A stretch of DNA of 64,000 bases, taken from the NCBI GenBank assembly GCA_963942565.1, contig OZ012691.1, positions 11,196,287 to 11,260,286 on the forward strand, read 5' to 3'. This DNA is from Maea johnstoni (lineage: Eukaryota; Annelida; Polychaeta; Spionida; Magelonidae). Under the pieces are notes generated by a model. The model did not search any database, was not told the origin of the DNA, and saw only the letters and a list, made by a program, of their open reading frames with translations. Shown here piece after piece: positions 48,418 to 63,041 of this stretch. Position numbers and translations under genes: made by a program. How positions within the stretch are numbered: the first letter of the stretch is position 1; every line of letters begins with the position of its first letter.

Positions 48418-49365
48418 GCCTGTTGCTAAGGAGGCGGCCATCTTGTTTCCAAGGAGCAGAAATAAACAAAATTTCATAAATACCTCCAAATCAACCCCTA
48501 AGAGTTACATACATTACATATTACACAATTACCCTTGAACACCATTCAGAAAAAAAGGTATTGATATTGTGCCCAAAAGTGTCTGAGTTCAAACAAGAGA
48601 CTTAGTTTAAGCCATTATTATGAAAAGACACACTTGGGCATTTATTAGACAGCCTGGTTACCATAGTAACGGAAGAACTAACAAACCGGCTTGTGGTAAA
48701 CTAGCTTACAGTTGTTGCCAATGAAATCATGTTGAAAGAAAGGCTTGTTACATTTTAAAAAATCAATATCATCAAATAAAACATCCAAAAAATCATCATT
48801 TTTTGTCATTTCTCCATTGAAAATTTTCTGTTGTCATGGCAACCAACGATATTCACGATGAGTTGTATCCCAATTTTGTTTGTGGTGATAAAGAAATTGC
48901 ATTTGCTCCAAATTCATTGCAAATAATCAAAGAGACAACTTCTAAAAATCCAATATAACACAAACTGCATATTTTCAGCTTTTTTGGCATTATGATGAAA
49001 TTTGCCTTGTTGCCATGGCAACTTTGGGAATAACAAACTAATTTGTTCTCAATATTGTGTCACATAGTGTACATACTAACTAGATTATAATTTAGTGATG
49101 ATAACATTTTTAGAAATGCATTTTTGAGGTTAAAATACCAATATCATTAGTTTTAGTGATCTTTTCCTAATATGAAGTCCTGTTGCCATGGTAACCAAGA
49201 ATATTTAATGATCATTTCTACTCAACTTTTTTTCTGATATTGAACCTAATACATTTACTTCAAACTCATTGCACTTTAACAAAAGACAAATGTTTAAAAC
49301 TCAATATTACAAAAATCGCCTATTTTTGGCTTTTTCCCGCCAAATATCCTCGTTACCATGGCAAC
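48418..49365. repeat. tandem ~173-bp repeats with X-box (RFX-type) palindromes
   Basis: GTTACCATAGTAAC (48,657), GTTGTCATGGCAAC (48,830), GTTGCCATGGCAAC (49,009), GTTGCCATGGTAAC (49,182) and GTTACCATGGCAAC (49,352) are spaced 173, 179, 173 and 170 bp. A partial GTTGCTAAGGAG lies at 48,423. These match the X-box consensus GTNRCC(0-3N)RGYAAC bound by RFX proteins. They lie just inside the 5' end of the decayed transposon. Confidence 0.85.
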
Positions 49366-50020
49366 CAACAAAAATTTAAAGTGGGTCTTCATCTTATTTT
49401 GATGAGTACTTGAAGGGCTATCTGTGTGCAAAATTTGGCGCTTTTGCCAAAAAATTAACGATTTTTTCACAAATCCGCTGGACTACAGTGCCGAAGGAGT
49501 AATAAACAGTCAAACTGCAGACTAGTCTGAGTGTAGTTTGAGGGCAGTTATTGTTAGTAATAGGTCGAACGCACAAGCAGCTGTAACAGAGCATCGAAAC
49601 TGACTTAAACAAGACATATGTTTCAAATCAACCATTGCAAACTGATCGTACGACCAGTATACAACCACTTTAACCAGTTTACAACCAGCTTATGTTAAAA
49701 CAAAACCAAAATCATACCATCAAGCGTGTGAAGTTAATGTATTTGGTCATTCATTCGTGCAGTTTGTGTTGGAATCGTTACGTTTCATTCCATGACAGTT
49801 GCACCTGGATGGACAAGTAGGATTTAATAGAAATGTGCAAGTACACAACTTAAAGGCATGAATATTCATCATGCAGGACGGTTGGCATTTATGACGCATT
49901 CTTCAGTTCCACACTCTCAGACAATTTATTGTACTCACTTTACTTTGATAGATCACTTAATACAAGGATTACTGCTAAGAGGGGAGAGACATTTCAATAT
50001 AAATGTGGAATGCCTAACTG

Positions 50021-50272
<252 letters not shown>

Positions 50273-50279
50273 CCTCACG

Positions 50280-51905
50280 GGAAAATTCTTGATTCTGTTT
50301 GGTCAAGGGCCATGGATTAATCGTCATGTTTTCCTCACTCCTTAGCGACAGGTTGTTGTCCTTAAAAGCTATGGACTAATTGATTAGTACATAGCAGCAG
50401 CTATTTACTAATTGATTAGTTACCGCTAGCCCGAAGAATACCTACGAACACCTTGCCGAGTGACCTACCGGTGAAACTAGTTCAACAAGGCAGACGACGA
50501 GTAAGTGATTTTATCCAAAATCTCTGTGTGTAATTTTTTCCTCGTTTGTGTTTTGCATTTTGTTCGGTATGATAGAACAATCCTCTCTCGGGGAAGTTAT
50601 TACCAGTGTACACCCCACAGGGATGTCATATTTGTATAATATATAAGGAAGTGTCTTACTGGTCAACTTTTAAGCATTGCAACAATGTAAACAACAATAA
50701 CTTGTTTTTGTCAAATAGAGAAATACTTTAAATAATATCAAACAGATTGATGTTCAACTAACTGAACGACAACCTTTGGTAAACATCTTACGACAGTGTT
50801 ATCAACGTATTTCAAAATACGTCAGAAAACATGTAAACCCTTGATGTAAACGGGATGATCAAATATTATACGCTGCTGTGATGATAATGTTGACACTTTC
50901 GGGAACATCTATCTGGCGAAAGTATTGCTTAAAAAAGCTCGTTTTGCTGAAATGAAAAGCTTCGTTTGCTGAGATGAATTGATGAATTGAAAACCATAAA
51001 AACATGAACTTTTTATTTGAAATAACAATAATAAATGATGTTGATATGAATAAAATGACTTTCAGAAGTAAAGATAATTTCTTCTGAGCGACGGGAATTT
51101 CCATAACCAATATCTCAATACTTAAAACAAATTGTTTCCTAAGTCAAACGTCTTATTAATCTTTGGGGACTACAAGTTTTTGCATCAGTGGGTATGCTTG
51201 CGCTAGTAGTAAGCTCAAATAAGAGCCATGTTAAGGTGCTTCCGTGGGGGCTTAAAGAGTGCAATCCGACTTCACTGGAATACAGTCTGTATGTCCATTA
51301 TATCAGAGGGTCGATATAATGCATAGGTACAGAGCACGTAGACACCCAACCTGCCTGAAAACCATACCATTAAACTTCTGGATAGTGAAAAACAAATGAA
51401 GATATTGATCAAAATAAAGGGGAAAGTGACAACATACAAACGTTTTTATTTGACGAGTTGTTGTTTATCTTATATTTGCAGCACGGCACAAGTGTGAATA
51501 CAATTAGTGCTGCCATCTATTAATGCAACGGCCTACTTCTAATGCAGTAAACCAAATGTTGGTTCATGTAAAGCGACATCTATCGGCGAAGATTGCTTGT
51601 TATTGATTGATTGTGGTCTGTCTGCCTGGGATGCGACCATCGCAAACTCTTTCTGCTGAATCCCTTTTTTATCCCGTATTTAATTTATTAACCACTCAAA
51701 ATGTCTTGGCTGCAATATATTTAAATAGTAGAAAATATACAATGTATATAAAAATTAAGATTGAGATTGCCTGTGAACAAAATAAACTTAAGTTCGGTCT
51801 TGCATTACTAAGGCTTGCACAAAAGTTCGCTTTTGAATATTTTTGAAGATAAATTAATCAGACCACAGGGAAATGCCTAAAACAATAAAGTCAATGTGAT
51901 ATGTG
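50280..51905. other. no gene recognised
   Basis: Central spacer between the arms of the inverted duplication. The frames at 50,859-51,110 and 51,607-51,846 have no recognisable domain. Confidence 0.4.
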
Positions 51906-51909
51906 AAAA

Positions 51910-52200
51910 TGCACCAGGGGGATGTGTTATGCTGGCAAGATAAGCTAGGGTGTTTGTTTGTTTTTCATTCAAATACACTCAAGTATTAGTGATCACATTT
52001 CCCTAAAGTTGGCGGATTTCTGTGCAATTTGCCTGAGGGTTAAGAAGAAGCATAAGAATAGTACGTTACTTCATCATCTATTTCGTACAATTTTGTTATC
52101 ATTTTATTTCATCATCATCATTAAATTTTGAAAATAAATTGATAGATAAGTTTAAAAATGGTTTTGCTTAGGCTTTATGTTACGAAGTCTATACCTATAT
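51910..52200 (+). repeat. third, more diverged copy of an arm segment
   Basis: Collinear with 40,373-40,675 (for example ctggcaagata(g/a)gctagg, gtgatca, ttctgtgcaattt, then aataaattgatag-type block). It is clearly more divergent than the two arms are from each other. Confidence 0.65.
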
Positions 52201-52269
52201 TCCAGGATAGTTCTAACTCATTGCTGATGGCATATCCCATGTGCATGTTGTTGAGTGTTGAGAAAAAAA

Positions 52270-53800
52270 TGGTTAGTCCCTGCTTAGTCGCATTTCGTTA
52301 AACCCTGCTGTATCTGGTTAGGCCCTGCTCTGTACTTGGGTCTGGTTGGTCTCAGCTCTTACACATCTGGTAGACCCAATACGTCTATGTCTGGTTACCA
52401 CCTTAGCATATGCACATGGTCCTGCGTTAGGCATTTTATCTCTGGAAGATCCCCTGCTCCAAAGCGCCAGGGTTAATATGTCTATCTTTTTTAAACTTCG
52501 ACTGATGCCTGGTGCAACCATTAACAGTGCACACTCTGATACTTTGTATGTTGTTTGGTCACTACATATAGTAGTGTCTGTTCTAATTAGAGTTTGATAC
52601 AGTGTGTCCTTTATGCTTTGCATTACGTATAGTCAATCTATGTTCAATAAAGTTTCCCTCCTCCCCATCTGTGTCTGAGTTTCTTCATTAATGAATACGG
52701 AAATGTGCAAGAACAGTCATTATGGTTGTGCTTATACACTTGTTAGCAGGTTTGTCAGATCATGATTATGCTATCCTTAATACATTAAATATGATGTACT
52801 TGTAATCTTTGAAATGAGATGATTTATATATATTTAATTTAACTGTTGCTGCTAAATCGTTTAACTGTTACATTTCATCATCTTTTGATGGCTTGATTCG
52901 GGTATCAACTGTCTAGATGATATCACATATGACACATTATGAGTAATGATGAAACTCCGAGATCACAAGCTTTCTAGGATATCGTCCATTAACAGAATTG
53001 AGTGGTACATTAAGGGAAAATTACAAAAGACTTCTTGGAGAGGTGACAAATTTATGACCTTACTACTCTTTTTTCAAATAGCATGAATGTGGGTACTAGA
53101 TCTTGCACACAAAGTACACTAATGGCATCTAGACAAGAATTGGGCATTATCAAAGATCTGGGAAAATTAGAAAATAAAACAACTAATGGTTAAACATGAA
53201 TATTATTAGTCAAACATTTATTACCATTCACGAGAACAACATGAAAATGTATATATACGATACAGGTTCATACAACATAGAATTGATACCACTTTGTACA
53301 AGGTTACTGATTCATTAGCATATACTAGGAACTAGGTCAAGAGATGTCTCTGCTAAACATTGTTGTGATACACAATATCCAAGTATTATTCCTTTAAAGT
53401 ACATCTTGACGCGAAATAAATAAAACCATTATAATGGCTTTTGAAAGTTAAGACCTTTTTCCATGAACAAAAATAGTCTACAAATGCTTATCATCTACAA
53501 TTGCATAATCTATGAACTAAGGCTGTCCCTAGATACACGATTTTACGTTGATATCTTAAAACTGCTATGCAATAAATAGCAGTAAGTCAATTTTGATATT
53601 TCATTCATAAATTGTCTAAAATTATATAATGTATATTCGATAAAACATCAAATATCTAATCAGCACTTTAAAGAATTGGCTAGATAATTTGAGAACAAAG
53701 GCCTTCGCATTCTCAAGTTATCAAAAAGATGTTTCATCTCAATAGGGATTGTGCGGATGCTTTAGCTATAATCAATTCATTGCATTTATATGGCACTCGA
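52270..53800 (+). repeat. segmental direct duplication, copy B, with empty transposon site
   Basis: Collinear with 20,560-22,124 plus 28,845-28,889. The transposon target ATA at 53,768-53,770 is unoccupied. It ends at the assembly gap. Confidence 0.92.
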
Positions 53801-54000
53801 NNNNNNNNNNNNNNNNNNNNNNNNNNNNNNNNNNNNNNNNNNNNNNNNNNNNNNNNNNNNNNNNNNNNNNNNNNNNNNNNNNNNNNNNNNNNNNNNNNNN
53901 NNNNNNNNNNNNNNNNNNNNNNNNNNNNNNNNNNNNNNNNNNNNNNNNNNNNNNNNNNNNNNNNNNNNNNNNNNNNNNNNNNNNNNNNNNNNNNNNNNNN
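53801..54000. other. assembly gap (200 N)
   Basis: The second 200-N scaffold join. It separates the direct duplication from the right arm of the inverted duplication, so the arm's placement is not proven. Confidence 0.99.
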
Positions 54001-54142
<142 letters not shown>

Positions 54143-55542
54143 CAGTTAAGCATTCCACTTTTGTATTGAACTGTCTCTTCCCTGTTCGCATTGGGCCTTG
54201 TATTATGTGATCTAACAAAATAAAGTGAGTACAATAAATTGTCTAAGAGCTTGGAACTGAAAGATGCGTCATAAATTCTACCCGTCCTGCATGATGAATA
54301 TTCATGCCTTTAAGTTGTGTACCTGTACATTTGTATTAAATCCTACTTGTCCATCCAGGTCCAACTGCCATGGAGTGAAATCTAACGATTCTAACACAAA
54401 CTGCACGTGTGAATGACCAAAAACATAAACTTCACACGCTAGATTGCATACAGGTCGTACGATCAGTTGCAGTTGTTGATATGAAACATATGTCTTTTTT
54501 AAGTCAGTTTCGATACTCTGTTACAGCTGGTTGTGTGATCGACTTATTACTGACAATAACTGCCCTTAAACTACACTCAGACCAGTCCGCAATTTGACCG
54601 TTCATTACTCCTTCGGCACTGGTCGTGATCGCTAATGTCAAGTGTTGTGATTTTTCCCAAACCGATGGTCGGCGGAGGTCATATCCTGGTCGTATCTGCA
54701 GTGTGACTGGGCCTTAAGGTACGACCATAGATAGGGGTAGACTTTAAACACACACTGGAATTTGGAATTTCGTTTCTCGTCAAGTTTATGCCAATTATGG
54801 CTAATTCGTGACTAGCCATTTAGAAAGAGTGGAGGAAACTGGAGTACCCGTCGAACACCACCGCCTGACCCAAAGTCACTGGCAACTTTCTCACTTGCTC
54901 AGGCAGTGGAGAGAGACAGCGCGCAGTCAGTGGCGCCGCCTTATACCACATGGTTATCAGAGCAGGCCTAACACACACTGGTTTAAAACGTTGTCATTGC
55001 AGGGTCTGCGATGTGGTCTGAAATGTAACCAGAAACATGTGAGGAGGCTCTCAGTTACTTGAGGTTACGTGGTGGTAATGCGGTTTCTTCTACCTCTAGC
55101 AACTAGCTTATCACGCCTCTGTCGTAATATGGCAGAATAGGTGACGGTGAGAGAAATTACAAATCCATTTTTTTTTTATTTCAAGATTACCTTTTTAGGA
55201 GTGACTTCTGTGTAATGAAAGTTTCAAAGTTCGATACTTCCATAAATTTTTGTTCCCAAACTTAATTGTTTCATTCACTTTCTAATATGTATTATGGTTT
55301 ACGTCTGTATCGGGTGATTGACCCTGTAAAGAAACTTTCTTTTACAGCATGGAAAATACACACAGAGAACATGTGTGTTCTACCAACAGCTAGAAACTTC
55401 CCACATTGCAAATACAACAATGAGACGAATAAGGCCCAGCAAAAATGTTTTCTGTTTGTTACAATTCTAGCAAAGAATTCAGATTTAATCCTCGCAAATC
55501 CTTAGTATACCTTGAGTGTATTTCTGTGGTGGTTAAAATATA

Positions 55543-55772
<230 letters not shown>

Positions 55773-56501
55773 GATCTTACATGTAATATGTACGTTGAAT
55801 TGGTAGAGAAAAAGCTCAAACACAAGGAAATTAACTCCATAAGTTACCTTCATTATTCGTACACCTTCTAACAACTTAATTTTGAGATCAATACAGCTCT
55901 ACTTGTTTATGTTTACAACTTGGCCAGGCGATGTTACGTCAATTCCATCTTATTTGTTCATTTTGTAAATGTATATATCTGCATCCACTAAGTAGTTGTA
56001 AGACGACTGCCAATACAGAATTACATACATGCCTTACACCAGTGCCTAGTTCTAATAAATGATGATGAGGATAAAACATACCTGTCAGAATCGTGACATT
56101 ATTCTTTATAGAAGCAGGACATCTCATTGGAATATAGTTATGTGTAGTGACGTTTATAGTTAAGTGTCATTCTCACATTATACAAAGCCTCACTGATCTA
56201 AACCTTTTCTCTTCGTTTGATACGGTTTTCATCTACTTGCCTTGGTAGATGATTTGATAAACCTTATGGAAATTGGTGATATCATGAATAGAGAAGTCAA
56301 AATTATATCATATTAGGAAAGTACAATCGATAACAGGCGCAAGGGTCATAACAATAGCAATCACTTAGAAACACCCTATGTAAGTATAATCAGCAGAAAA
56401 TATAGGCTACGCAAAACTGTTTCTATAGTTTCATATCAATTCATCTATTAAGAAAGTAATGATAATAAAATAGAATAGTAACAGAAATATAAGAAATAAT
56501 G

Positions 56502-56693
<192 letters not shown>

Positions 56694-57503
56694 GTACTAC
56701 TAATCGGCTTCTTCTGACCGTCAGATAGTACCACAAAATACTACTGTCCAAATGAGAGAGAAATTGCACAGAACTCCAAGAAAATCGAGGCGGAATATGA
56801 TCACTGCTTTTCAATTAGATTTGAATATGAAGCAAGCATTCGTCTTAGCCTATCTTGCCAGAATACACACATCGTTTCTGGGTATTTTCCCATGTATATC
56901 TTCGGAAGATACATATCTTTCTATCTTCCTTCCCCAAATACTTTTGTAGTTTTTGCTGTAGTGTTTAATATTAGTGTTTAAAGTTATCTAATCCCTGCGG
57001 TCTCTGTGTTTCAACTATAAGTTTTCTTCAGCTTAGCTGCTTGAGCTGACCTCGATGTAAACACAGTTTCTAATTTACAGTGTTTTACCTCAAATGAGGT
57101 TTTCTTGATCAATAAAGGTACATATGATTTATAAATACCACACATGTCTGCTAAATATACTAGGCTAGACCACTGAATGGTAAATTTGGAGTTCCTGCAA
57201 GATAGTGCCTTACCGTGGTTCAGTTCCTGGCTGACAATATTCTATGATCTATTATGATAGAGGGGTCGTGTAAGTTACTAACCTCAATTCCCGTTTCTAA
57301 ACATGCTTTGTCCAATACAAGTCTCAAAAGGGAGGTCCGGTCTAGCAAGCAGGCCAAAAGTCCAGCACTTAGTTCAAACCTTTATATTTAGGGCTCTGGT
57401 TATAGTTATAATGTTACCACTGACGCATATATGCGATAGATTTTTATCTTGGTACGTATGTAGATGAGAAGGGTTCGATATAAGATGGATTACACAGTTT
57501 ATG

Positions 57504-59040
<1,537 letters not shown>

Positions 59041-59044
59041 AGAA

Positions 59045-59215
59045 GTATGTGATTGGCAAGTTGGTCTGGTGGTTATCGTGGTGGTTGGTTTGGTGGTTAG
59101 GTCCGTGTTCAAGACCCGGCGTGGAGCGGAAAATGAAAATTTCGTTTTCTTGCTGCTTTTTAGTGCTCTGCATGGCACAATTACGCCGTAGGTCCGGTCG
59201 AACAATAGCCATGGC
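59045..59215 (+). repeat. tRNA-derived SINE
   Basis: GGCAAGTTGGTCTGGTGGTTA ... GTTCAAGACC with the same tail as 38,005-38,150 (cgccgtaggtccggtcg). It is preceded by the phrase 'gtctattgagaattggccacaactgcc', which also precedes the SINE at 60,735. Confidence 0.8.
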
Positions 59216-59578
59216 AGTTCGTGTTTAACATTGTAAAATAAATTACCGACCTGAAAGAAAGATTACTTTACCTTTTTAGTAACAATCTATAACAATTTAA
59301 GTATATAGTATCATAGTGTTGTGTTCCTCATAATTTCATTAAATGAGGCAGTATATTTGGGCTCTTTTGATGGAATGTGTGAATGAGCGATAATAATTTA
59401 ATCTTGCGATCGATTTGGCAGCTAGCTACTGGCCTACAGCAGCATGCAATACATTTGATTTTGTATTTAACACGGAAATTTTGTTCTGAAATTACACACA
59501 CACACAGAGACACACACACACACACACATTAGTTTGTTTGTTCGTGTTCATCATTGCTTTTTTTGTGTGTGTCTTATG

Positions 59579-60228
59579 GGTATCAGGACAATATCCCCCG
59601 GACAATTTCCCCTCGGACAATATCCCCTCGGACAATATCCCCAGGACAAAATCCCCCCGGACAATATCCCCCAGTTCCAATATCCCCCCGGATGATATCT
59701 CTAGTAAAACATGTTTTAGTTTAAAAAAATATTTTTAATTCCAGTGTTTTAAATTATTCCAAAACATGTGTTGGTAATTTTTTTTTTTTTCTTTTAATTC
59801 CAGTGTTTTAAATTATCCTTAATCGTGTGCCGGTAAAAAAAATTAAATTAAAAAAAAAATTGCAGTGTTCCAAATTATTCTAAATTTTTTTTTCAAAAAT
59901 TCAAAAAAAAATTAGTATTTTAAATTATCCTAAATCATGTGCCGGTAAAAAAAATTAAATAAAAAAAAAATTGCAGTGTTTTGAATTATTCTAAAAAAAA
60001 TTGAAAAATTCAAAAAAAAAGTTTAGGGGGCTTAAATTATTCTAAAAAATGTATTAGTACAATTCTTTTTTTTTACTGGCACATGATTTAGGATAATTTA
60101 AAACACTATTTTTTTTTTGGAATTTTTGAAAAAAAATTTTAGAATAATTTAAAACACTGCAATTTTTTTTTTAATTCAAATTCTTTTTTACCGGCACACG
60201 ATTTAGGATAATTTAAAACACTGGAATT

Positions 60229-60259
<31 letters not shown>

Positions 60260-60484
60260 CAACACATGTTTTGGGATAATTTAAAACACTGGAATTTTTT
60301 TTTTTTTAAACTAAAACATGTTTTACTAGAGATATCATAAGGGGGGATATTGTCCGGGGGGATATTGGAACGGGGGGATATTGTCCGGGGGGATTTTGTC
60401 CTGGGGGGATATTGTCCGGGGGGATATTGTCCGGGGGATATTGTCCGGGGGGATATTGTCCGGGGGGGATATTGTCCTAGAACC
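59579..60484. mobile_element. foldback (hairpin) element with tandem-repeat ends
   Basis: A 906-bp near-complete palindrome flanked by the 8-bp duplication GTCTTATG (59,571-59,578 and 60,485-60,492). Each end is a run of ~16-bp units GGACAATATCCCC (left) and GGGGATATTGTCC (right), 6-8 copies. Inside lie inverse blocks of 'taaaacatgttttag' and poly-T/A stretches of about 300 bp per arm. No coding sequence. The mirrored position in the left arm lacks it. Confidence 0.88.
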
Positions 60485-60524
60485 GTCTTATGTAAAACAT
60501 GAATGTATGCAATACCCTAGGATA

Positions 60525-61690
60525 ATTCATTTAACCCTTTACCTACAAAGACTATAGTAAAGGTTGTTAAATTAAGCCATTCATGGATAGAGCACCTTAA
60601 TGTGATTCCTTTGCGTGAAGAATTTTGTGTTGAGACCAATTTTTTCAAACATGTTACGATTACAGCGTCATCTATTGAGTATTGGCCACAACTGCCCTAT
60701 GCGATGAGGAGTGGACTTAAGCAATATATATTCAGAGGCAAGTTGGTGTAGTGGTTAACACACTTGGCTGCAGCGCAGGCATTCCGTGTTCGATACCTGG
60801 GGAAGGGTGCAGTTAAATGAAATTTTAATGCCTTGCTGCTTTGCACCGAATGTCCAGTCATCCAAGAAATTACAAAAACTCCTAAATAATTAATTAAGTA
60901 TATTCATTAAGTAAATATTTTAGATTTATTGTATCATAGTTTTGTTTCTTCATAATTTTCTTAAGTGAGGCTGTTCATTTGTCCTCTTGATGAAATGTGT
61001 GATAGTTTTGTATTGAACGCACACACACTCAATACAAGTGTTTGTTTGTTCAAGTTCATCATTGCTATTTATACGTATGTTTGCATTGCGTAAAACATGA
61101 ATGTATATAACACCCTAGGGTAAGTTAACCCTTTACACACCCAGAATATATCAAAGATTGTTTAGTTAACCCATTCATGGCCAATGCACCTTAAGGTCAT
61201 TCATTCAACCCTTTGCCACCCAGAATTAGTAAAGGGTTATCTTATCAACCCATTTATAGCCGGAGCACCTGATGATCATTCATTTAACCCCTTGCCCACC
61301 AAGAATATATTAAAGGTTTTTAAGTTTACCCATGTATGGCCAATGCACCTTAAGATCAATCATTTAACATTTTGCAACCCAGGATCTATTAAGGGTTATC
61401 TAAATAACCCATTTATGGTCAGAGGACCTAAGGACATTCATTGAAACCTCTACCCACCAAGAATATATTAAAGATTGTTAAATCAACCCATTCATGGTCA
61501 GAGCAGCTTATTGTTATTCATTTAACCTTTAGCCATTTAACCTTAATTTAGCCATTAGTTAAGGGTTATTTCATTAACCCATTCCTGGCACCTAATGACC
61601 ATTCATTTGATCCTTTACCAACCAAGCATACATCAAAGGTTGTTAAGTTAACCCATCCATGGTCAATGCACTTTAAAACCAACTCCTACT
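60525..61690. repeat. ~79-bp satellite, right arm
   Basis: Same satellite as 35,850-37,870, in inverse orientation; unit starts seen near 61,199, 61,279, 61,356, 61,435, 61,516 and 61,591. A SINE and a stretch of unique sequence interrupt it (60,640-61,100). Confidence 0.85.
60735..60880 (+). repeat. tRNA-derived SINE
   Basis: GGCAAGTTGGTGTAGTGGTTA ... GTTCGATACC; mirror copy of 36,345-36,445. Confidence 0.75.
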
Positions 61691-62053
61691 TTAGCACTCC
61701 TGTGGGTGAGTTTTGAAAACTGTATCTTTGGTTATAGTGAATTTCAATTTCAATAAATTTAGGAATGTTACATATTTCAAGAATATATGGCTATTCCGTT
61801 ATGTATAAAACAGGTTCTATTGCTAAACAATGTCTTATACAATAATCGGGACAACTATTTGGTAGCTATATAGTACCATTGTTACAAGATTCTTCTGTCA
61901 AAAGGTCCTCTTTCGCAAATTTTAACCTACAATGGTTCAGTAACTGAACCCATAAATTAATCTGATATTTTGTTTATGTTACCTTGTTAAGAGCATTGAG
62001 CGAATGGTTTAGATAGTCTGTTGGTGAAAATTAATTTCGGCAATTCTGACTTA

Positions 62054-62242
62054 GGGCCGTTCCATTTAAAAGTGTGGTGGGGGGGAGGAACGGAAGGTAA
62101 TTAAAAATTCGACACCCCCCTCCCCCTCCGGTCAGAAATCATATATACTCTAATGGTATAAACTAATTCAGAATTCAGCCCCTCCCCCCCTTCAAAAAAC
62201 CTTCCGTTCCTCCTCCCCCCACACTTTTAAATGGAACAGCCT
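62054..62242. mobile_element. Harbinger-like MITE
   Basis: A 189-bp element with ~45-bp inverted ends (GGCCGTTCCATTTAAAAGTG and inverse) and TTA on both sides as a 3-bp target duplication. The left arm shows the empty site near 34,620-34,635. A 3-bp TWA target with GG-rich ends fits the PIF/Harbinger group. Confidence 0.8.
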
Positions 62243-62926
62243 TTACACTAACTGAAGGTTAAAACTAACTTATTCTTTAAAATCCTTTTTTAAATTCTCT
62301 ATAAATAGCTGTTTTTATTGTCTCCATTCATTCAGGTCAATCCGTGATATTACTGTTGCATAATTTGACCACCAAATAGAAAGGTTTGAATATTGCCATT
62401 TACTCTTTATCTTGTGTGATATTTCCTCTATTCTTGCATTTAATATTCACAAGTGTTACGTCAAGGTTATCAATCATTGTGGGCGTCTACATGCTCAGTA
62501 CCTATGTTAACATCAACCCTCTGATGTGATTGACATACATAATGCATTTTACAGATGTCGGATCACACGATTCAAGCCCCTACTCAATGGTCTTAATTGA
62601 GTAACGTTTGCTACATATACCTATAGCAGTTTACGTTTTCTCTCACAATGTGCAGTAGGAATAGACTGTCTCGTCCGAGGTTGTTGGAAGACATAGCTTC
62701 TTAGCCTTTTCGCAGGTCTTTAGAACGAAAGAATGTTGTGGTAAATCACCCTGTATTGGAAAAAAGTCCTAATGTAATATTCTTTTCAATATCAATCTTT
62801 TTTTTGAGGAATTCAAGTTTAGATCATGTTTGCACTCGATCCAAATCAGTTGCAATGAAACTTAATGCGCAATGCTGTGTGTGATCTGAAACAGAACATG
62901 ACATTATGACACTTTTATATTTTCAG
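62243..62926. other. GPCR upstream region, right arm
   Basis: Probable promoter and 5' intron of the GPCR at 63,042. Partly homologous to 34,200-34,600. No other feature recognised. Confidence 0.5.
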
Positions 62927-63041
62927 GCTAGAACTTTTTACAATCATCTGGACAGTGCGACAAAGATTTTCTGTCTTCGAAAGGCATCACACCACGTATT
63001 GAGAACCGTTTACAGCATCTATTGTTTCAACGCCTTTCACT

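Larger units (their letters stand above)
44053..49485 (-). mobile_element. decayed Academ-like DNA transposon, 5.4 kb
   Basis: Present only in the left arm. The right arm reads straight through (CAGT at 54,618-54,621 as actg). CAGT is duplicated on both sides here (44,049-44,052 and 49,486-49,489), a 4-bp target duplication. The right end read inward is TAGTCCAGCGG, sharing TAGTCCAG with the 22,125 element. The left end (atattgttagc) is not its inverse, so that terminus is altered or different. The minus-strand interior holds disabled pieces of a related transposase (45,505-47,480). It also contains a nested TTAA MITE and an array of X-box palindromes. Confidence 0.75.
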
